DNA of 64,000 bases from Flavobacteriales bacterium (GCA_016788205.1 JAEUTA010000011.1:79615-143614); one strand, 5' to 3'; shown: positions 47,301 to 56,174, numbered from the stretch's first letter. Notes: generated by a model from the letters alone, not told the origin. Made by a program: numbers and translations.

Positions 47301-47967
47301 TGGCGGTATCACGTACACCTCTTCGCCCCTCACGGCCGAGCTCGCAACTGGATCGTACGACCTCCGCATCCGCAACGCCGCAGGATGTGAAGGGACCTTG
47401 ATCCATGGCCTGCCGGAACCGCCACAGGTCATCGCAGAATTCACCCATGGACCGAACCCCGCTAACGTGGAAGCCCCCACCATCCACTTCGGGAACCTTT
47501 CCGAGAATTCGACGACGTGGTCATGGGATATCGCCGGGCTGCTGACCTCCAACGAGCAGCACCCGGTGTACACCTTCACCAACAAGGTGCCCGACTCCTA
47601 CGAGGTCTGCCTCATCGCCAGCGACGATCATGCGTGTTCCGATACGATCTGCCACACGGTGATCATCGACGATGTGCTCTATACCTACATCCCCAACGCG
47701 TTCACGCCGGACGGTGATGGGGAGAACGAGCGCTGGGGCACCCATTACAACATCCCCGACATGACGGGCTACGACCTGAAGGTATTCGATCGTTGGGGTG
47801 AGGTGGTGTTCGCCACCACGGACCCTGCCGTGCGCTGGGATGGTACGCTGAACAATGGCGGGGGGAACATCCTGAAACAGGACGTTTACGCCTACAGGCT
47901 GATCTATCAACTCAAGAGCACCGGTGGTGCACGTGAATACCTGGGTCACGTAAGCTTGCTGAAATAA
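44347..47967 (+). CDS. T9SS type B-sorted surface protein with CUB-, PKD- and P-domain-like modules
   Basis: 1206 residues from the ATG at 44347. A signal peptide (about 1-19) precedes a CUB-like module (to about 150), a PKD-like module (VQYLWDFDDGSVDSTSGPVVTHVFDDDGEHVVQLYV), a P/Homo B-like region (SICVEMEHTFMGDLVLQVICPNGQSMIFHQQGG to WTYQSTDLWGADNGFICSWSINFN), Ig- and SprB-like repeats (ICFEACDGTALVEVTGGNGDFTYAWSD), a second PKD and the C-terminal sorting domain (YIPNAFTPDGDGENERWG, FDRWGEVVFAT, WDGTLNN). No protease active site is visible. Adhesion or surface binding is inferred. Confidence 0.88.
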   Translation: MRILLSALCLSLFSLSNAQQISITAGSATSCSGVIEDSGGPNGSYSDNENFTLTICPDVPGNVIYLTWFVFNLSPQGGPGNPADNVTIYDGDNTSATSLGSYTGSALQNLVVSGTVFNTSGCLTLVFRSNSNGIGDFAAGFQCTVPCLNPTAVATMPEAVPALICQGEAVTFDGTGSYAQNNFNIVQYLWDFDDGSVDSTSGPVVTHVFDDDGEHVVQLYVTDDNDCRNLNLNDLQILVSTTPTFAQTDPSIETCFGETVELYGHGEPTTWTGIPDANFGEGIFLPDDVGLPFTSTLTFEQFNFGQQVTSLTDIQSICVEMEHTFMGDLVLQVICPNGQSMIFHQQGGGGTYIGSPNDTDSNDNPVFGECWEYCWSPTATNGTWVDNVNAGGMTTPSGTPQSGSINPGTYEPVQTFNNLLGCPLNGDWTYQSTDLWGADNGFICSWSINFNPDIIPDVTTFTPSFGPDADSSSWSGGTAPDLISANGDNITFTATAPGVYPFQYSVTDNFGCTYDTTITVTINDPFVLDPGEDMVICSDSLQLQATVTGVASACEWTLEMLDAGSNSWDGASLEITVDGSSEIYFMDWGLAQQTVTFPVESGQTITSEYFPSFWSDEEVSYIIRNDAGEVVFQVTDPSGGIAFNGTAQCDPNQAMVWSWSPTTGLSDPTISNPMVYTTSATMYVVSTYINGHPVCNAQDSVFVDIDPGLNPGVDSLVVLCATPPSYQLIDLLGGTPDDGGTWTDANGNEVANVFDPQVDPAGTYTYTLVTPLGCTGTADVDIYILPASDPSCCGVADAGPDSTICTLLYQLNATPGNTGVGAWSGPPGYTFSDPYATNSEVVAPDSGPAMFYWIEDDGVLCYLIDSVTITFTRPLMATTTVTDAICFEACDGTALVEVTGGNGDFTYAWSDATLPDTNFIETFCAGDHSVIITDENACSTSADLTIGQPVLLQIDSVTHVMPWCHGDANGSLTIHDAEAVEYSSDGGITYTSSPLTAELATGSYDLRIRNAAGCEGTLIHGLPEPPQVIAEFTHGPNPANVEAPTIHFGNLSENSTTWSWDIAGLLTSNEQHPVYTFTNKVPDSYEVCLIASDDHACSDTICHTVIIDDVLYTYIPNAFTPDGDGENERWGTHYNIPDMTGYDLKVFDRWGEVVFATTDPAVRWDGTLNNGGGNILKQDVYAYRLIYQLKSTGGAREYLGHVSLLK

Positions 47968-47977
47968 GGGCACTGAT

Positions 47978-48013
47978 GCTGACGTGCTCGCCCTCAAAAG
48001 CGAGCACGTCAGC
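47978..48013. terminator. 14-base perfect hairpin between convergent genes
   Basis: GCTGACGTGCTCGC (47978-47991) and its exact complement (48000-48013) enclose an 8-base loop. It lies 10 bases after the adhesin stop, and the right arm contains the stop codon of the opposing membrane protein gene at 48009, so it can terminate transcripts from both sides. Confidence 0.75.
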
Positions 48014-49508
48014 GCTCTGTAGCGCTGCTCAACAACGGAGAGAACGCCGGGTCCAATACCGGAGTGATGCCCGCATCGAATGCCCGCAGGACACCCTTGC
48101 GCATCATTGGCTTTTCGGTCGATGGCACCTGGGCCCATAGCTCTTCGAATCGGAGCAATGCTCGCTCATCACTTGGTTCCCTGCGATCGAACAAGGCTGC
48201 CGTAAGGCCCCAACCTGCTCCGTACACCAAGGCAGAACGTTGATCGGCTTCGGCACGTCCGATGATACGGAACAGCAGCGTTGGATCATCACCGTACTTC
48301 CGCCCTAGTACCCACCCGGTGGCTTCATCGTTCGTTGTTCGATATGGCTGCATGCCCCACATGTATATGGCGGCTAGCGCTGTGCAACCGAGCACCCAAC
48401 CCGTTCGCAGCACAAATGCTAGTGGGCGGTAATGGGCGAACCCATCCAAGAGCAGAAGGGCGAACAAGGGTGCGATGAACGGGAAATACCGGTAGTAGAG
48501 ATAGCCATGCCCATCGGCCCGGGGTTCGAAGAACGGACCGATGATGACCGCGAGCAGGAACATGAACAGGGTAAGTATCACGAGGCCTCGTGCCCTGCTT
48601 CTTTCATCCTGCAGCCGAAGGGCTCCCGCCGAACCCAACAACATGAACAACAGGACCACCGAGGCAGCAAGTCGCCAATTCCACTGGTCCATTCGTTCCA
48701 GGGTGAACGAGCCCGGCAATGCACCACTGATGACCGCCCAGGCCTTTTGCGGAAGCGCCAACGGATCGATATCGCCTTTTTCCAGACCACGAACGGAAAG
48801 CACGGACAGCTGCTCCAGTCCGAAACCATGATCCACGAAAGCTCGGAGCAAGAGGTGGGGTAGAAAAGCCAGGCTCGCCCCGGCCACGAATAACAGTATG
48901 CGTCGCAAGCCGACTCGCCACGTGGCGTTTTTCGCGATCTCCCACGCCATGAAAGCCGGAGCGAACACCCATACATCGTAGGCCAGCGAAGCCAAACCTC
49001 CACAGAGCATCCCCAGCACGAACCTGGAACCCTCCGAGCGCTGCGCTGCTGAAATGAGCATGAAAGGTGCGAAGGACATCAGGGCATGCAAGCCGAAATC
49101 GACCGTGGCCCAAGGCAACATCAGCGGGGCGGAACAGATGGACCACAGCGCGAACCAGAAGGCGGTGCGGTCACCGAAAAGCTTGCGCGCAGCGAGGAAC
49201 TGCACGGCGCGAGAGAACGTGTCCACCAATAAGGCTGCCCAGGAAAGTGGTGGCACTATGCCCTCCAGCGGTATGAAGAGCATGGAAAGAAGCGACAGGA
49301 AGAAGGTCCCGCCTTCGTGCGGATAATGTATGAGCTGCTTGAAGAGAGGGTCACCGCTTGAACGAAGATCCTCCAACGACAGGCCCCAAGACAGCTGATC
49401 CGGGGCACTGTTCCACAGCATGCACGATATACCGAACGCTGCGCGCAGGGCGGTACCTGCGATGACCAGTACCACCCACCACCATCGTCCGGGGAAGCTT
49501 ATCGCCAC
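48009..49508 (-). CDS. Multipass membrane protein, unknown function
   Basis: 499 residues from a GTG at 49508, chosen because it overlaps the upstream stop by 10 bases and leads straight into the first helix (WWWVVLVIAGTALRAAF). About 10 helices are spread over the protein (ILLFVAGASLAFLPHLLL, LAASVVLLFMLLGSAGALRL, FIAPLFALLLLDGF), with a hydrophilic C-terminal 100 residues. The plan is like that of GT39-type sugar transferases but no family motif can be named. Translationally coupled to the DUF1761 gene. Confidence 0.65.
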   Translation of the reverse strand: MAISFPGRWWWVVLVIAGTALRAAFGISCMLWNSAPDQLSWGLSLEDLRSSGDPLFKQLIHYPHEGGTFFLSLLSMLFIPLEGIVPPLSWAALLVDTFSRAVQFLAARKLFGDRTAFWFALWSICSAPLMLPWATVDFGLHALMSFAPFMLISAAQRSEGSRFVLGMLCGGLASLAYDVWVFAPAFMAWEIAKNATWRVGLRRILLFVAGASLAFLPHLLLRAFVDHGFGLEQLSVLSVRGLEKGDIDPLALPQKAWAVISGALPGSFTLERMDQWNWRLAASVVLLFMLLGSAGALRLQDERSRARGLVILTLFMFLLAVIIGPFFEPRADGHGYLYYRYFPFIAPLFALLLLDGFAHYRPLAFVLRTGWVLGCTALAAIYMWGMQPYRTTNDEATGWVLGRKYGDDPTLLFRIIGRAEADQRSALVYGAGWGLTAALFDRREPSDERALLRFEELWAQVPSTEKPMMRKGVLRAFDAGITPVLDPAFSPLLSSATER

Positions 49509-49900
49509 AAGCCGAGAATGAGCCCGTAGATGAGGAATTGCACGATGTGGTAACCACCATCGATCAACAACAACGTGGTGCTTCGTCCTGCGAACTGATA
49601 GTTGATCGCGAAGCTGGTGGCCGCGACACCGAATCCACAGACGAACCCATGGCGCAGCCAATGAGGGAGGCTGTGTGCATCATGCCCTACCAAGATGGCG
49701 AAGGCGTATGCTGCGATCCAGGCCATGATGAAGGCAACACCAAAGACGCGAGCGGGATGCTTGCTGTCCTTCCGCTCTTTGGGATCCAGTGGAACCCCAT
49801 TGGCCTTGGCCCATGCCTTGCCGAACAATGCAGGAGAATACCATGGAGCACCGAGCACGAATACGCTCACTGCACAAATAAGTATGGCCAGGTGGTTCAT
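49499..49900 (-). CDS. DUF1761 domain membrane protein
   Basis: 133 residues from MNHLAILICAV. Four hydrophobic helices, with LGAPWYSPALFGKAWAKANG (first loop) and HWLRHGFVCGFGVAATSFAINYQFAGRSTTLLLIDGGYHIVQFLIYGLILG (last two helices), match the DUF1761 pattern of small integral membrane proteins. Function unknown. It leads the two-gene minus-strand unit with the membrane protein at 48009. Confidence 0.85.
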   Translation of the reverse strand: MNHLAILICAVSVFVLGAPWYSPALFGKAWAKANGVPLDPKERKDSKHPARVFGVAFIMAWIAAYAFAILVGHDAHSLPHWLRHGFVCGFGVAATSFAINYQFAGRSTTLLLIDGGYHIVQFLIYGLILGLWR

Positions 49901-50167
49901 CGGACTTGGTTCTCCAGCGAAGGTATCATTCGTGTATCGTGCCACGAGGCTGAGCACCACCCACCGCAATATCCGAAGCCTGGCGCAACACCTCATTCGC
50001 CCAGCTGCCGACACAGCCTTTCCTTGTTGACGCGCGCCCGGGGCTGCAAAGCGGCGGTGATACCCCATACCATGGCACAACTGAGGAACCACTGCCCCGG
50101 TACGCTCCTCCAACACCGCATGATCCATCCTGGCTCGCGATCGGCAATCTTCCACGAAAACACCATC

Positions 50168-50791
50168 ATGCTGTTGCGCACATCCATCCTGGTCTTGTCC
50201 ATCCCCTTGTGTCTGTTCACCTCATCAGCACAAGGACCCCGCGCCGGGGTGAAAGGCGGGCTTAACCTGAGCACTCTTTACAACGCCAAGGCAACTGACC
50301 AGAACAGCGTGCTGGGCTTGAACGCTGGTTTCTTCGGACGCACGCGCACAGAAGAGTCCATCGGCCTTCAGGTGGAGTTGCTCTATTCCGCAAAAGGGAA
50401 CCGTACCCATTACGAAGGTGTATTCGGTCTGGTCGATCAGACCGTCGATCTCAACCTGAACTACTTGTCGATCCCTGCCTTGCTGTGTTTCCGTTTCGCC
50501 GAGCAGACCGTTGAGATACAAGCCGGTGGCTATGCTGCTTATCTGATGAACGCCAACGCGAATACCGAAGGCGATCTCGGTAGCGGATCCGAAGAATTGG
50601 ACCGTGATAATTTCAACACCTTGGACGCCGGATTGGTCGGTGGCATCGCATTCAATGCAGGGGCTGTACAGGTGGGAGCGCGCTACGAGTATGGCTTGGT
50701 GACACTGGCGAACAGCGATAATGCTGAACTCCTTCTGGGGGATGCGAAAAATGCGTGTGCGCAGCTCTATGTTGCCGTAGGCATCCCATAG
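50168..50791 (+). CDS. Porin-like outer-membrane beta-barrel protein
   Basis: 207 residues from the ATG at 50168. A signal peptide (MLLRTSILVLSIPLCLFTSSAQ) precedes repeated amphipathic strands: RAGVKGGLNLSTLY, VLGLNAGFFGRTR, IGLQVELLYSAKG, LNYLSIPALLCFRF, VEIQAGGYAAYL, AVQVGARYEYGLV. This is the OMP_b-brl/PorT-like fold. It is located in the outer membrane; a transport or structural role cannot be read from it. The stop codons of this and the next minus-strand gene are one base apart. Confidence 0.85.
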   Translation: MLLRTSILVLSIPLCLFTSSAQGPRAGVKGGLNLSTLYNAKATDQNSVLGLNAGFFGRTRTEESIGLQVELLYSAKGNRTHYEGVFGLVDQTVDLNLNYLSIPALLCFRFAEQTVEIQAGGYAAYLMNANANTEGDLGSGSEELDRDNFNTLDAGLVGGIAFNAGAVQVGARYEYGLVTLANSDNAELLLGDAKNACAQLYVAVGIP

Positions 50792-50792
50792 T

Positions 50793-51131
50793 TCAGAACT
50801 CCTCGAGAATGGAGCTACCGGCCGACCGATCACCACTGGTCCACCTCCATGTCTCGTGCAGCCTGACCCTTCCATCCGGTAACAACTCCGGGACCGACGT
50901 GCAGATGCCCGTCATCAGCTGACCGAGGTCATTCACTTGATGATAGCGCATATCCAACGCGCCGTTTTCATCCACCAAGGCTATGAGATGGCCATGGCGT
51001 ATCCTGCCACCGGCGTAAGTTGAAGTGACCACCTCACCCACTTGGCGATAGTGGAAAACGGTCTCGTCGGATGTTTCACCGTTCTCCGTGTTCTGAACAG
51101 GCCTGAAACGTCTGTCGTTATAGTCGATCAC
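50793..51131 (-). CDS. Small conserved protein often annotated n-acetylglutamate synthase
   Basis: 112 residues. DYNDRRFRPVQNTENGETSDETVFHYRQ, GGRIRHGHLIALVDENGALDMRYHQVNDLGQLMTGICTSVPEL and RLHETWRWTSGDRSAGSSILEEF are characteristic of a small family whose database name (n-acetylglutamate synthase) is unproven. It is too short to be a GNAT-type ArgA. It overlaps the preceding Ogt gene by four bases, so the two are co-translated. Real activity unknown. Confidence 0.75.
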   Translation of the reverse strand: MIDYNDRRFRPVQNTENGETSDETVFHYRQVGEVVTSTYAGGRIRHGHLIALVDENGALDMRYHQVNDLGQLMTGICTSVPELLPDGRVRLHETWRWTSGDRSAGSSILEEF

Positions 51132-51673
51132 GTTGAATGTTGGTTGGAGAAAAGGTCGAACGTGGTGCGTGCCTTCTCCGCTTCCAATTGAAGTAAATGT
51201 CGCTTGGCCCGCAATCCGCCAGCATAGCCCACCAACTCACCCGTACTTCCTATGACACGGTGGCAGGGCACCAGTATGGACAAGGCATTCGCACCGTTCG
51301 CCGATGCCACTGCCCGGATCGCTTCAGGTCTGGATACGCGGGCGGTAAGTTCCGTGTACGTACTGGTGTGACCGTACGGAATATGAAGCAGGGCTTCCCA
51401 AACCGCGCATTGAAAGGGCGTGCCTATGAACCGGATCGGAACAGAGAACTCGGTCAACGTCCCTTCGAAATAACGCGTCAACTGTTCCTGGGCCATTTCT
51501 ATCGTCCTACTGAAGCCCTTTTCGAAAGTGGCTCCAAGCCCTCTTTGGATGCGTGCATCAATGGTACTGCGCATGCCACGATGCTGCCAATCGCACAAAC
51601 AAAGTTCTTCGCCCCAGGAGCCCAATATCAATTCTCCGCAAGGCGTTGCCCAGTTATGCGTGATGACCCCCAT
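51128..51673 (-). CDS. ogt: Methylated-DNA-[protein]-cysteine methyltransferase
   Basis: 181 residues. The acceptor Cys137 sits in LVPCHRVIGSTGELVGYAGG. IPYGHTSTYTELTARVSRPEAIRAVASANGANAL upstream is the helix-turn-helix-like DNA-binding segment with the arginine finger. It removes alkyl groups from O6-alkylguanine by suicidal transfer to the cysteine. The start faces the divergent T9SS gene across 81 bases. Confidence 0.95.
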   Translation of the reverse strand: MGVITHNWATPCGELILGSWGEELCLCDWQHRGMRSTIDARIQRGLGATFEKGFSRTIEMAQEQLTRYFEGTLTEFSVPIRFIGTPFQCAVWEALLHIPYGHTSTYTELTARVSRPEAIRAVASANGANALSILVPCHRVIGSTGELVGYAGGLRAKRHLLQLEAEKARTTFDLFSNQHST

Positions 51674-51754
51674 GGCGCGGTACGAAGATCAGCGCTTGCT
51701 GAACAACTTCCTATCGATGCGGGATCGTTCGGATCCTCCGAAATTCGCAGCGCG

Positions 51755-53239
51755 ATGCGATCGACACTCGGCTTCATTCTCTTCGCTCAGGTGACCCTAG
51801 GCCAAGCCCAGGAGCCTTGTGCCGTGGAGTTGAGCATAGACCCACCGACCTGTGCCGAAGATGCGGACGGGTCCATTACGTTGATCCCTGGTGCAGGCGG
51901 GCCATTCACCTTCGAATGGTCACACGATACAGGCTTGAACGGACCACAGGCCGCCGGGCTCGAGGTAGGGAGCTACTCCATCGTCATCTCCGGAGACCAA
52001 GGGTGCATTTCGTTCATCGATACGGTCGTGCCGGACCCCGGCCATCCGCCGCTGGGGTCCATCACGACAACGAACATCTCCTGCGCAGGCACCGACGATG
52101 GCACCGCGACCTTCACCGTGAACCCGGGACCATACACATGGGAATGGGTGGACGACCCCAACATCACGAATCCACTCCGCACAGGTCTTGGCGCTGGCTC
52201 GTACACTGCGCTGGTGCTGGGCGGTATCTGCCCATCCTACATCACCGGTATGCTCGGCGATCCAGACATCTTCATCAATGGTGCCTTCGAATATTGCCCT
52301 GCTTCGCCACCGACCTTGACCACGGACAACGTTTGGGGATTCCAACCGGACATCTTCCTCTGGAGCACGGGCGATGTCACGTCCACACTTCAGGTGGAAC
52401 CCGGCCTGGAGGGAAGCGTGAGCCTAACGGCGATCAACTCGACGACCGGTTGTACCGCGACCGACGAGGTGGAACTGACCCTGCTCACCGGTCCCACCGT
52501 GCTCTTCAGCATCGTGGACAGCCTGTGCATACACCTACCCACCCACCCCACGTTGGACCAAAGCGATGCGGACTCGCTCATCTGGCGTTGGGGCGTGAAC
52601 GGTAACAGCAATGCGCTGGAGCCGACGATCATGTACGACGACCCGTTCTGGCAGCCCATTTCGGTGCAAGGTTTCGATGCACTCGGTTGCGGTAGCTTAC
52701 CGGTGCATGATAGCGTGTTCGTGCGCCCACGGTCCTATGCAGACCACTCGGCGACTCAGGTCCCATGCACCACGCTGCTTCAACTGGACCTGCATAGCAC
52801 TGCGGATTCCTGCGCCCTGTTCATCGGTGACAGTCTGTACCTCAACCTGTGCAGCGGTAGCGTTCAACTCGATCTGCGACGCTATTCGGACTACGACATC
52901 ACGTTCTACTCTACACGACCGGACCGTTGCGACGATACGGCCAGCACCCACATCGACCTGAGGACGGAGCCGACCCTCTTCTTACCGAACGCATTCAGCC
53001 CGGACGGTGATGGGGCCAATGATACCTGGCCTGGACCGGTCGAGATACCCGATAACGGTTTTGAACTCCTGCTCTTCGACCGCTGGGGGACCAACCTCTG
53101 GATCACACGGGATACTCAGGCGAAATGGGATGGATCGACCTTCCCGCCGGGTGTGTACGTCTATACGATGCGCATGCGCGACCCCTGCGAGCCGACCAAT
53201 GAGGTGGCACGCAAGGGCATCGTAACACTGGTGCGCTAA
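51755..53239 (+). CDS. T9SS type B-sorted secreted protein with SprB-like repeats
   Basis: 494 residues from the ATG at 51755 (MRSTLGFILFAQVTLGQAQ, signal peptide). The open frame extends far upstream but over the ogt gene, so that part is rejected. Two SprB-like units (DPPTCAEDADGSITLIPGAGGPFTFEW and NISCAGTDDGTATFTVNPGPYTWEW) are followed by Ig-like sequence and the type B sorting domain (FLPNAFSPDGDGANDTWP, FDRWGTNLW, PPGVYVYTMRM). Surface or secreted adhesin-like protein. It overlaps the convergent gene by four bases. Confidence 0.87.
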   Translation: MRSTLGFILFAQVTLGQAQEPCAVELSIDPPTCAEDADGSITLIPGAGGPFTFEWSHDTGLNGPQAAGLEVGSYSIVISGDQGCISFIDTVVPDPGHPPLGSITTTNISCAGTDDGTATFTVNPGPYTWEWVDDPNITNPLRTGLGAGSYTALVLGGICPSYITGMLGDPDIFINGAFEYCPASPPTLTTDNVWGFQPDIFLWSTGDVTSTLQVEPGLEGSVSLTAINSTTGCTATDEVELTLLTGPTVLFSIVDSLCIHLPTHPTLDQSDADSLIWRWGVNGNSNALEPTIMYDDPFWQPISVQGFDALGCGSLPVHDSVFVRPRSYADHSATQVPCTTLLQLDLHSTADSCALFIGDSLYLNLCSGSVQLDLRRYSDYDITFYSTRPDRCDDTASTHIDLRTEPTLFLPNAFSPDGDGANDTWPGPVEIPDNGFELLLFDRWGTNLWITRDTQAKWDGSTFPPGVYVYTMRMRDPCEPTNEVARKGIVTLVR

Positions 53240-55203
53240 CGACCGCTGACCTTGACGAAAGGCATCGTCCATGTCCGCGTCCCTTGGATGAGCACGATGC
53301 TGTACACACCGGAAGGAAGCATGCTCACATCATGGCTGGCGCGTAACACGGGCTCGGATGATACGAGGCGCCCTGTGGCATCGAGCACGCGCAAGGATGT
53401 AATGCCATCGACACCCAGGAAGCGCAATTGATCAACGACAGGATCCTGTGCGAGGCGAATGTTCGGCTCCGGAAGGTTCGCTCCCGATCCAGTGGATACG
53501 CCTTCCACCACCGTCAATGTTCCGTCGGCGACAGGTGAAGCGATCACGTCCACCACGCCCGATGGCCAGTGTACGCGTACTTCCTCCACCAGAGCGGATG
53601 ACCCCAATCCGAAGTGCGCGTTCAACGTGCTCATGTAGCGGCATCCGTCGCCACTGATGATGTCGCGGATCTGCCCTCCTTGGGGTGTGATCACCGTAAC
53701 CCGCGCTCCCACTCCCATTCGATTGCTGATGGTGCCTTCCAAAGCCACCTTCAGCCAGTGGTTCTCGTTGCCGTTGTTGAAGTAAATGGAGTTGGAGGTG
53801 ATCATGTCCAAGAACCCGTCGTTGTTCAGGTCGCCGATGGGACCGTTCATCGGTGCGGGGACCACGGAGAAGGAAAGGTCACCCATACCATAGAGCAGTT
53901 GGGAATTGCCAAGGATATCGAGGTGACCATCATTGTTGAAGTCATGCGTGCGCCATTCGATGCTATTGTAAGCTGCCTCGGCTCCTGAACCATTGATCAT
54001 ATCCGTGAAAACGTCGCCATCGTTCCGCATCAATTTGTGCGCAGCTGAACCCGATCGTCCTACGAAAGCGTCCAGATCGCCGTCGCTATCGTAATCCCCC
54101 CACGCCGTTGACCAGGCTTGATGCGTTGCATCCGCGAACCCCATCTCGGGTGCCACATCGGTGAACTGCGCATCGCCATCATTCCGGTACAGTTCATCGA
54201 TGTTACCGCCGCCGCACTTGGTGTTGTACATGTCCACATCACCATCCCCGTCGAAATCGATCCAGATGCTGCCGTAGTTCCCGCCCAGTACGCTCAACTC
54301 ACCACTACCCTCGGTAAAGCCTCCTTGCCCATCACTGAAGTAATAATGATTCGTTCCGAAGTCGTGACAGTAGAAGCCATCCAGGAAGCCATCGTTGTCG
54401 ATATCGGCCATGTTCGTCCGTTGCGCGAAGAGGTATGTATCGTTGGACCATTCGGTGAAGCCCTGACCATCGTCATCGGCGAGCATGAACGTAGGACCAC
54501 CTCCACCGTAGAGCAGGTCCGTACGACCATTGTTGTCCATGTCGCCCGCCGCTACGCTGAAACCCGCCGCGTGCTGCACCGCTGCGAACGCATGGGCCTG
54601 CATCTCGAACGGGCCACTTTCCACCTGACGCGCGATCTGGATCGACGTGGAGCCGGCTGAAACGATATCGTCCAGATGATCGCCATCCATGTCCACAACG
54701 GTGAGTACGGCACCCAACGGCTGTGGTAGCGTTGTTGCGGTGAACACAACAGGACCTACCGGTGGTAGCTGTGGTTCTCCTTCGGTCAGTTGGAAGGCGA
54801 ATCCTGCAGCGCTCCACAGGTCATCGAATACCACGAGGTATACCGCTCCTTCCTCCGCGTTGAACTGGACCTCGGATGTCCCGCTCGAACCCGCATCGTC
54901 GTTCCCGGCGACACAACTGAGCGCATCACACGGTCCCGTGAGGACGTGCAACCTGGTGTCCACACCGCTCCCCTCGGTGGAAATGGTGACCAGATGATCA
55001 GCCGTAGGTTGATAGACGTACCATATCGCATGATCCGCAACTTGCGCGGTGACGGTGCAGATCGCGGTAGGTGGATCCGTACCTACCAAACCTGCACAGA
55101 CCGTCGTACCCGCACCGAGCGATGCAGGTGAAGCACAGGATAGCTGGGCATTGGCCGAACGGAGCAAGAGGAAACAGACGATGGAGAGGTACAGTGGACG
55201 CAT
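53236..55203 (-). CDS. T9SS type A-sorted protein with FG-GAP/VCBS repeats and UnbV/ASPIC module
   Basis: 655 residues: signal peptide (MRPLYLSIVCFLLLRSANA), an N-terminal beta domain with conserved cysteines, then six or more calcium-binding FG-GAP-like repeats (DMDGDHLDD, DMDNNGRTD, DIDNDGFLD, DFDGDGDVD, DYDSDGDLD, DFNNDGHLD, DLNNDGFLD), then an ASPIC/UnbV segment (NHWLKVALEGTISNRMGVGARVTV to VRVHWPSGVVD), and finally the type A sorting domain (LRVLDATGRLVSS, LPSGVYSIVL). Extracellular or surface-bound. The Asp-rich loops imply calcium-stabilised propeller blades. Confidence 0.88.
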   Translation of the reverse strand: MRPLYLSIVCFLLLRSANAQLSCASPASLGAGTTVCAGLVGTDPPTAICTVTAQVADHAIWYVYQPTADHLVTISTEGSGVDTRLHVLTGPCDALSCVAGNDDAGSSGTSEVQFNAEEGAVYLVVFDDLWSAAGFAFQLTEGEPQLPPVGPVVFTATTLPQPLGAVLTVVDMDGDHLDDIVSAGSTSIQIARQVESGPFEMQAHAFAAVQHAAGFSVAAGDMDNNGRTDLLYGGGGPTFMLADDDGQGFTEWSNDTYLFAQRTNMADIDNDGFLDGFYCHDFGTNHYYFSDGQGGFTEGSGELSVLGGNYGSIWIDFDGDGDVDMYNTKCGGGNIDELYRNDGDAQFTDVAPEMGFADATHQAWSTAWGDYDSDGDLDAFVGRSGSAAHKLMRNDGDVFTDMINGSGAEAAYNSIEWRTHDFNNDGHLDILGNSQLLYGMGDLSFSVVPAPMNGPIGDLNNDGFLDMITSNSIYFNNGNENHWLKVALEGTISNRMGVGARVTVITPQGGQIRDIISGDGCRYMSTLNAHFGLGSSALVEEVRVHWPSGVVDVIASPVADGTLTVVEGVSTGSGANLPEPNIRLAQDPVVDQLRFLGVDGITSLRVLDATGRLVSSEPVLRASHDVSMLPSGVYSIVLIQGTRTWTMPFVKVSGR

Positions 55204-55352
55204 GGGAGCGGATGTTGGTCAAGGCGGCTCTCGAAACTAATCATCAGCGGGGATCGCACGGGACGGCAAAAGCATTCTTGACCGGGCTGGCATGACTTCG
55301 CGCTCGGTCCATATCGGCACGTTCCGAACACGACTCCGATTACATTCGGATC

Positions 55353-56150
55353 ATGCGCCCATCGCACCTCATCGCCGTCAACTCTGCCGCCTGTTACGTG
55401 CTCGCCTTCCTTATCACCACCGTGCTGCACGAGTGCGGACATGCGTTCGTGGGGTCCTGGCTCGGTAGCGCGCCAGTATTGCACCACAATTACGTGGCAC
55501 ATTTCCAGCGCGAGACCCTGCCAGTATCACACCAGGTGCTCATCGCCATGGCCGGTCCGCTCGTCAGTCTCGTCCAGGGAAGCATCATGGCCTGGTTCCT
55601 TCATCGCCGGTACGGTGGTGGCATAGGCTCCTTATCAGGGCTCTGGCTTATGCTGCTCGGCTTCGGCAATTTCCTCGGATACCTGCTCACCGGGCCTTTC
55701 TTCAGCGGTGGTGACCTGGGCAAGGCGGAAGTACTGCTGGAACTACCCATGTCGGTGCGGGTGATCATCGCTCTTGTCGGTGGAGCCCTGCTCACGCTCG
55801 TGGCCTATGGCTCCACGCGCAAATTCCTGTCTTTCGCCGCCGAACAAAGCACATTGGGAAGCCCTTCGACACGACTGCACTTCAACCGCTCGATCATCAT
55901 TCTTCCCTGGCTCTTGGGCTCGCTGGTGGTCACGTTGCTTTATCTGCCCATCGTCGCCATTATCAGCATCATCTATCCCATCATGAGCGGCATGGTCTTC
56001 ATATTTCCTTGGAAGAACGCAAAGCGTATCACCAACGCCATCGCCTTAGGTTCATCAAGTCTTCAGCGGCCCGCGCCCTGGCTGTACGCCGCACTTATCG
56101 GCATGGCGGTCATCTTCCGACTCGTGCTTGCTCCAGGCATCGTGCTTTGA
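55353..56150 (+). CDS. M50-like membrane zinc metalloprotease
   Basis: 265 residues with about six membrane helices. HECGH at residues 26-30 lies inside the first helix, as in M50/site-2 proteases, with downstream GPLVSL in the next helix. The third zinc ligand is probably the aspartate of FFSGGDLGKAE (about 117-125). No PDZ domain is present and the protein is short. A regulated intramembrane protease is one reading. Its substrate is not apparent, and the neighbouring DUF-type gene gives no clue. Confidence 0.6.
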   Translation: MRPSHLIAVNSAACYVLAFLITTVLHECGHAFVGSWLGSAPVLHHNYVAHFQRETLPVSHQVLIAMAGPLVSLVQGSIMAWFLHRRYGGGIGSLSGLWLMLLGFGNFLGYLLTGPFFSGGDLGKAEVLLELPMSVRVIIALVGGALLTLVAYGSTRKFLSFAAEQSTLGSPSTRLHFNRSIIILPWLLGSLVVTLLYLPIVAIISIIYPIMSGMVFIFPWKNAKRITNAIALGSSSLQRPAPWLYAALIGMAVIFRLVLAPGIVL

Positions 56151-56174
56151 AGCATGGCACCGTCTCAACCGGGC

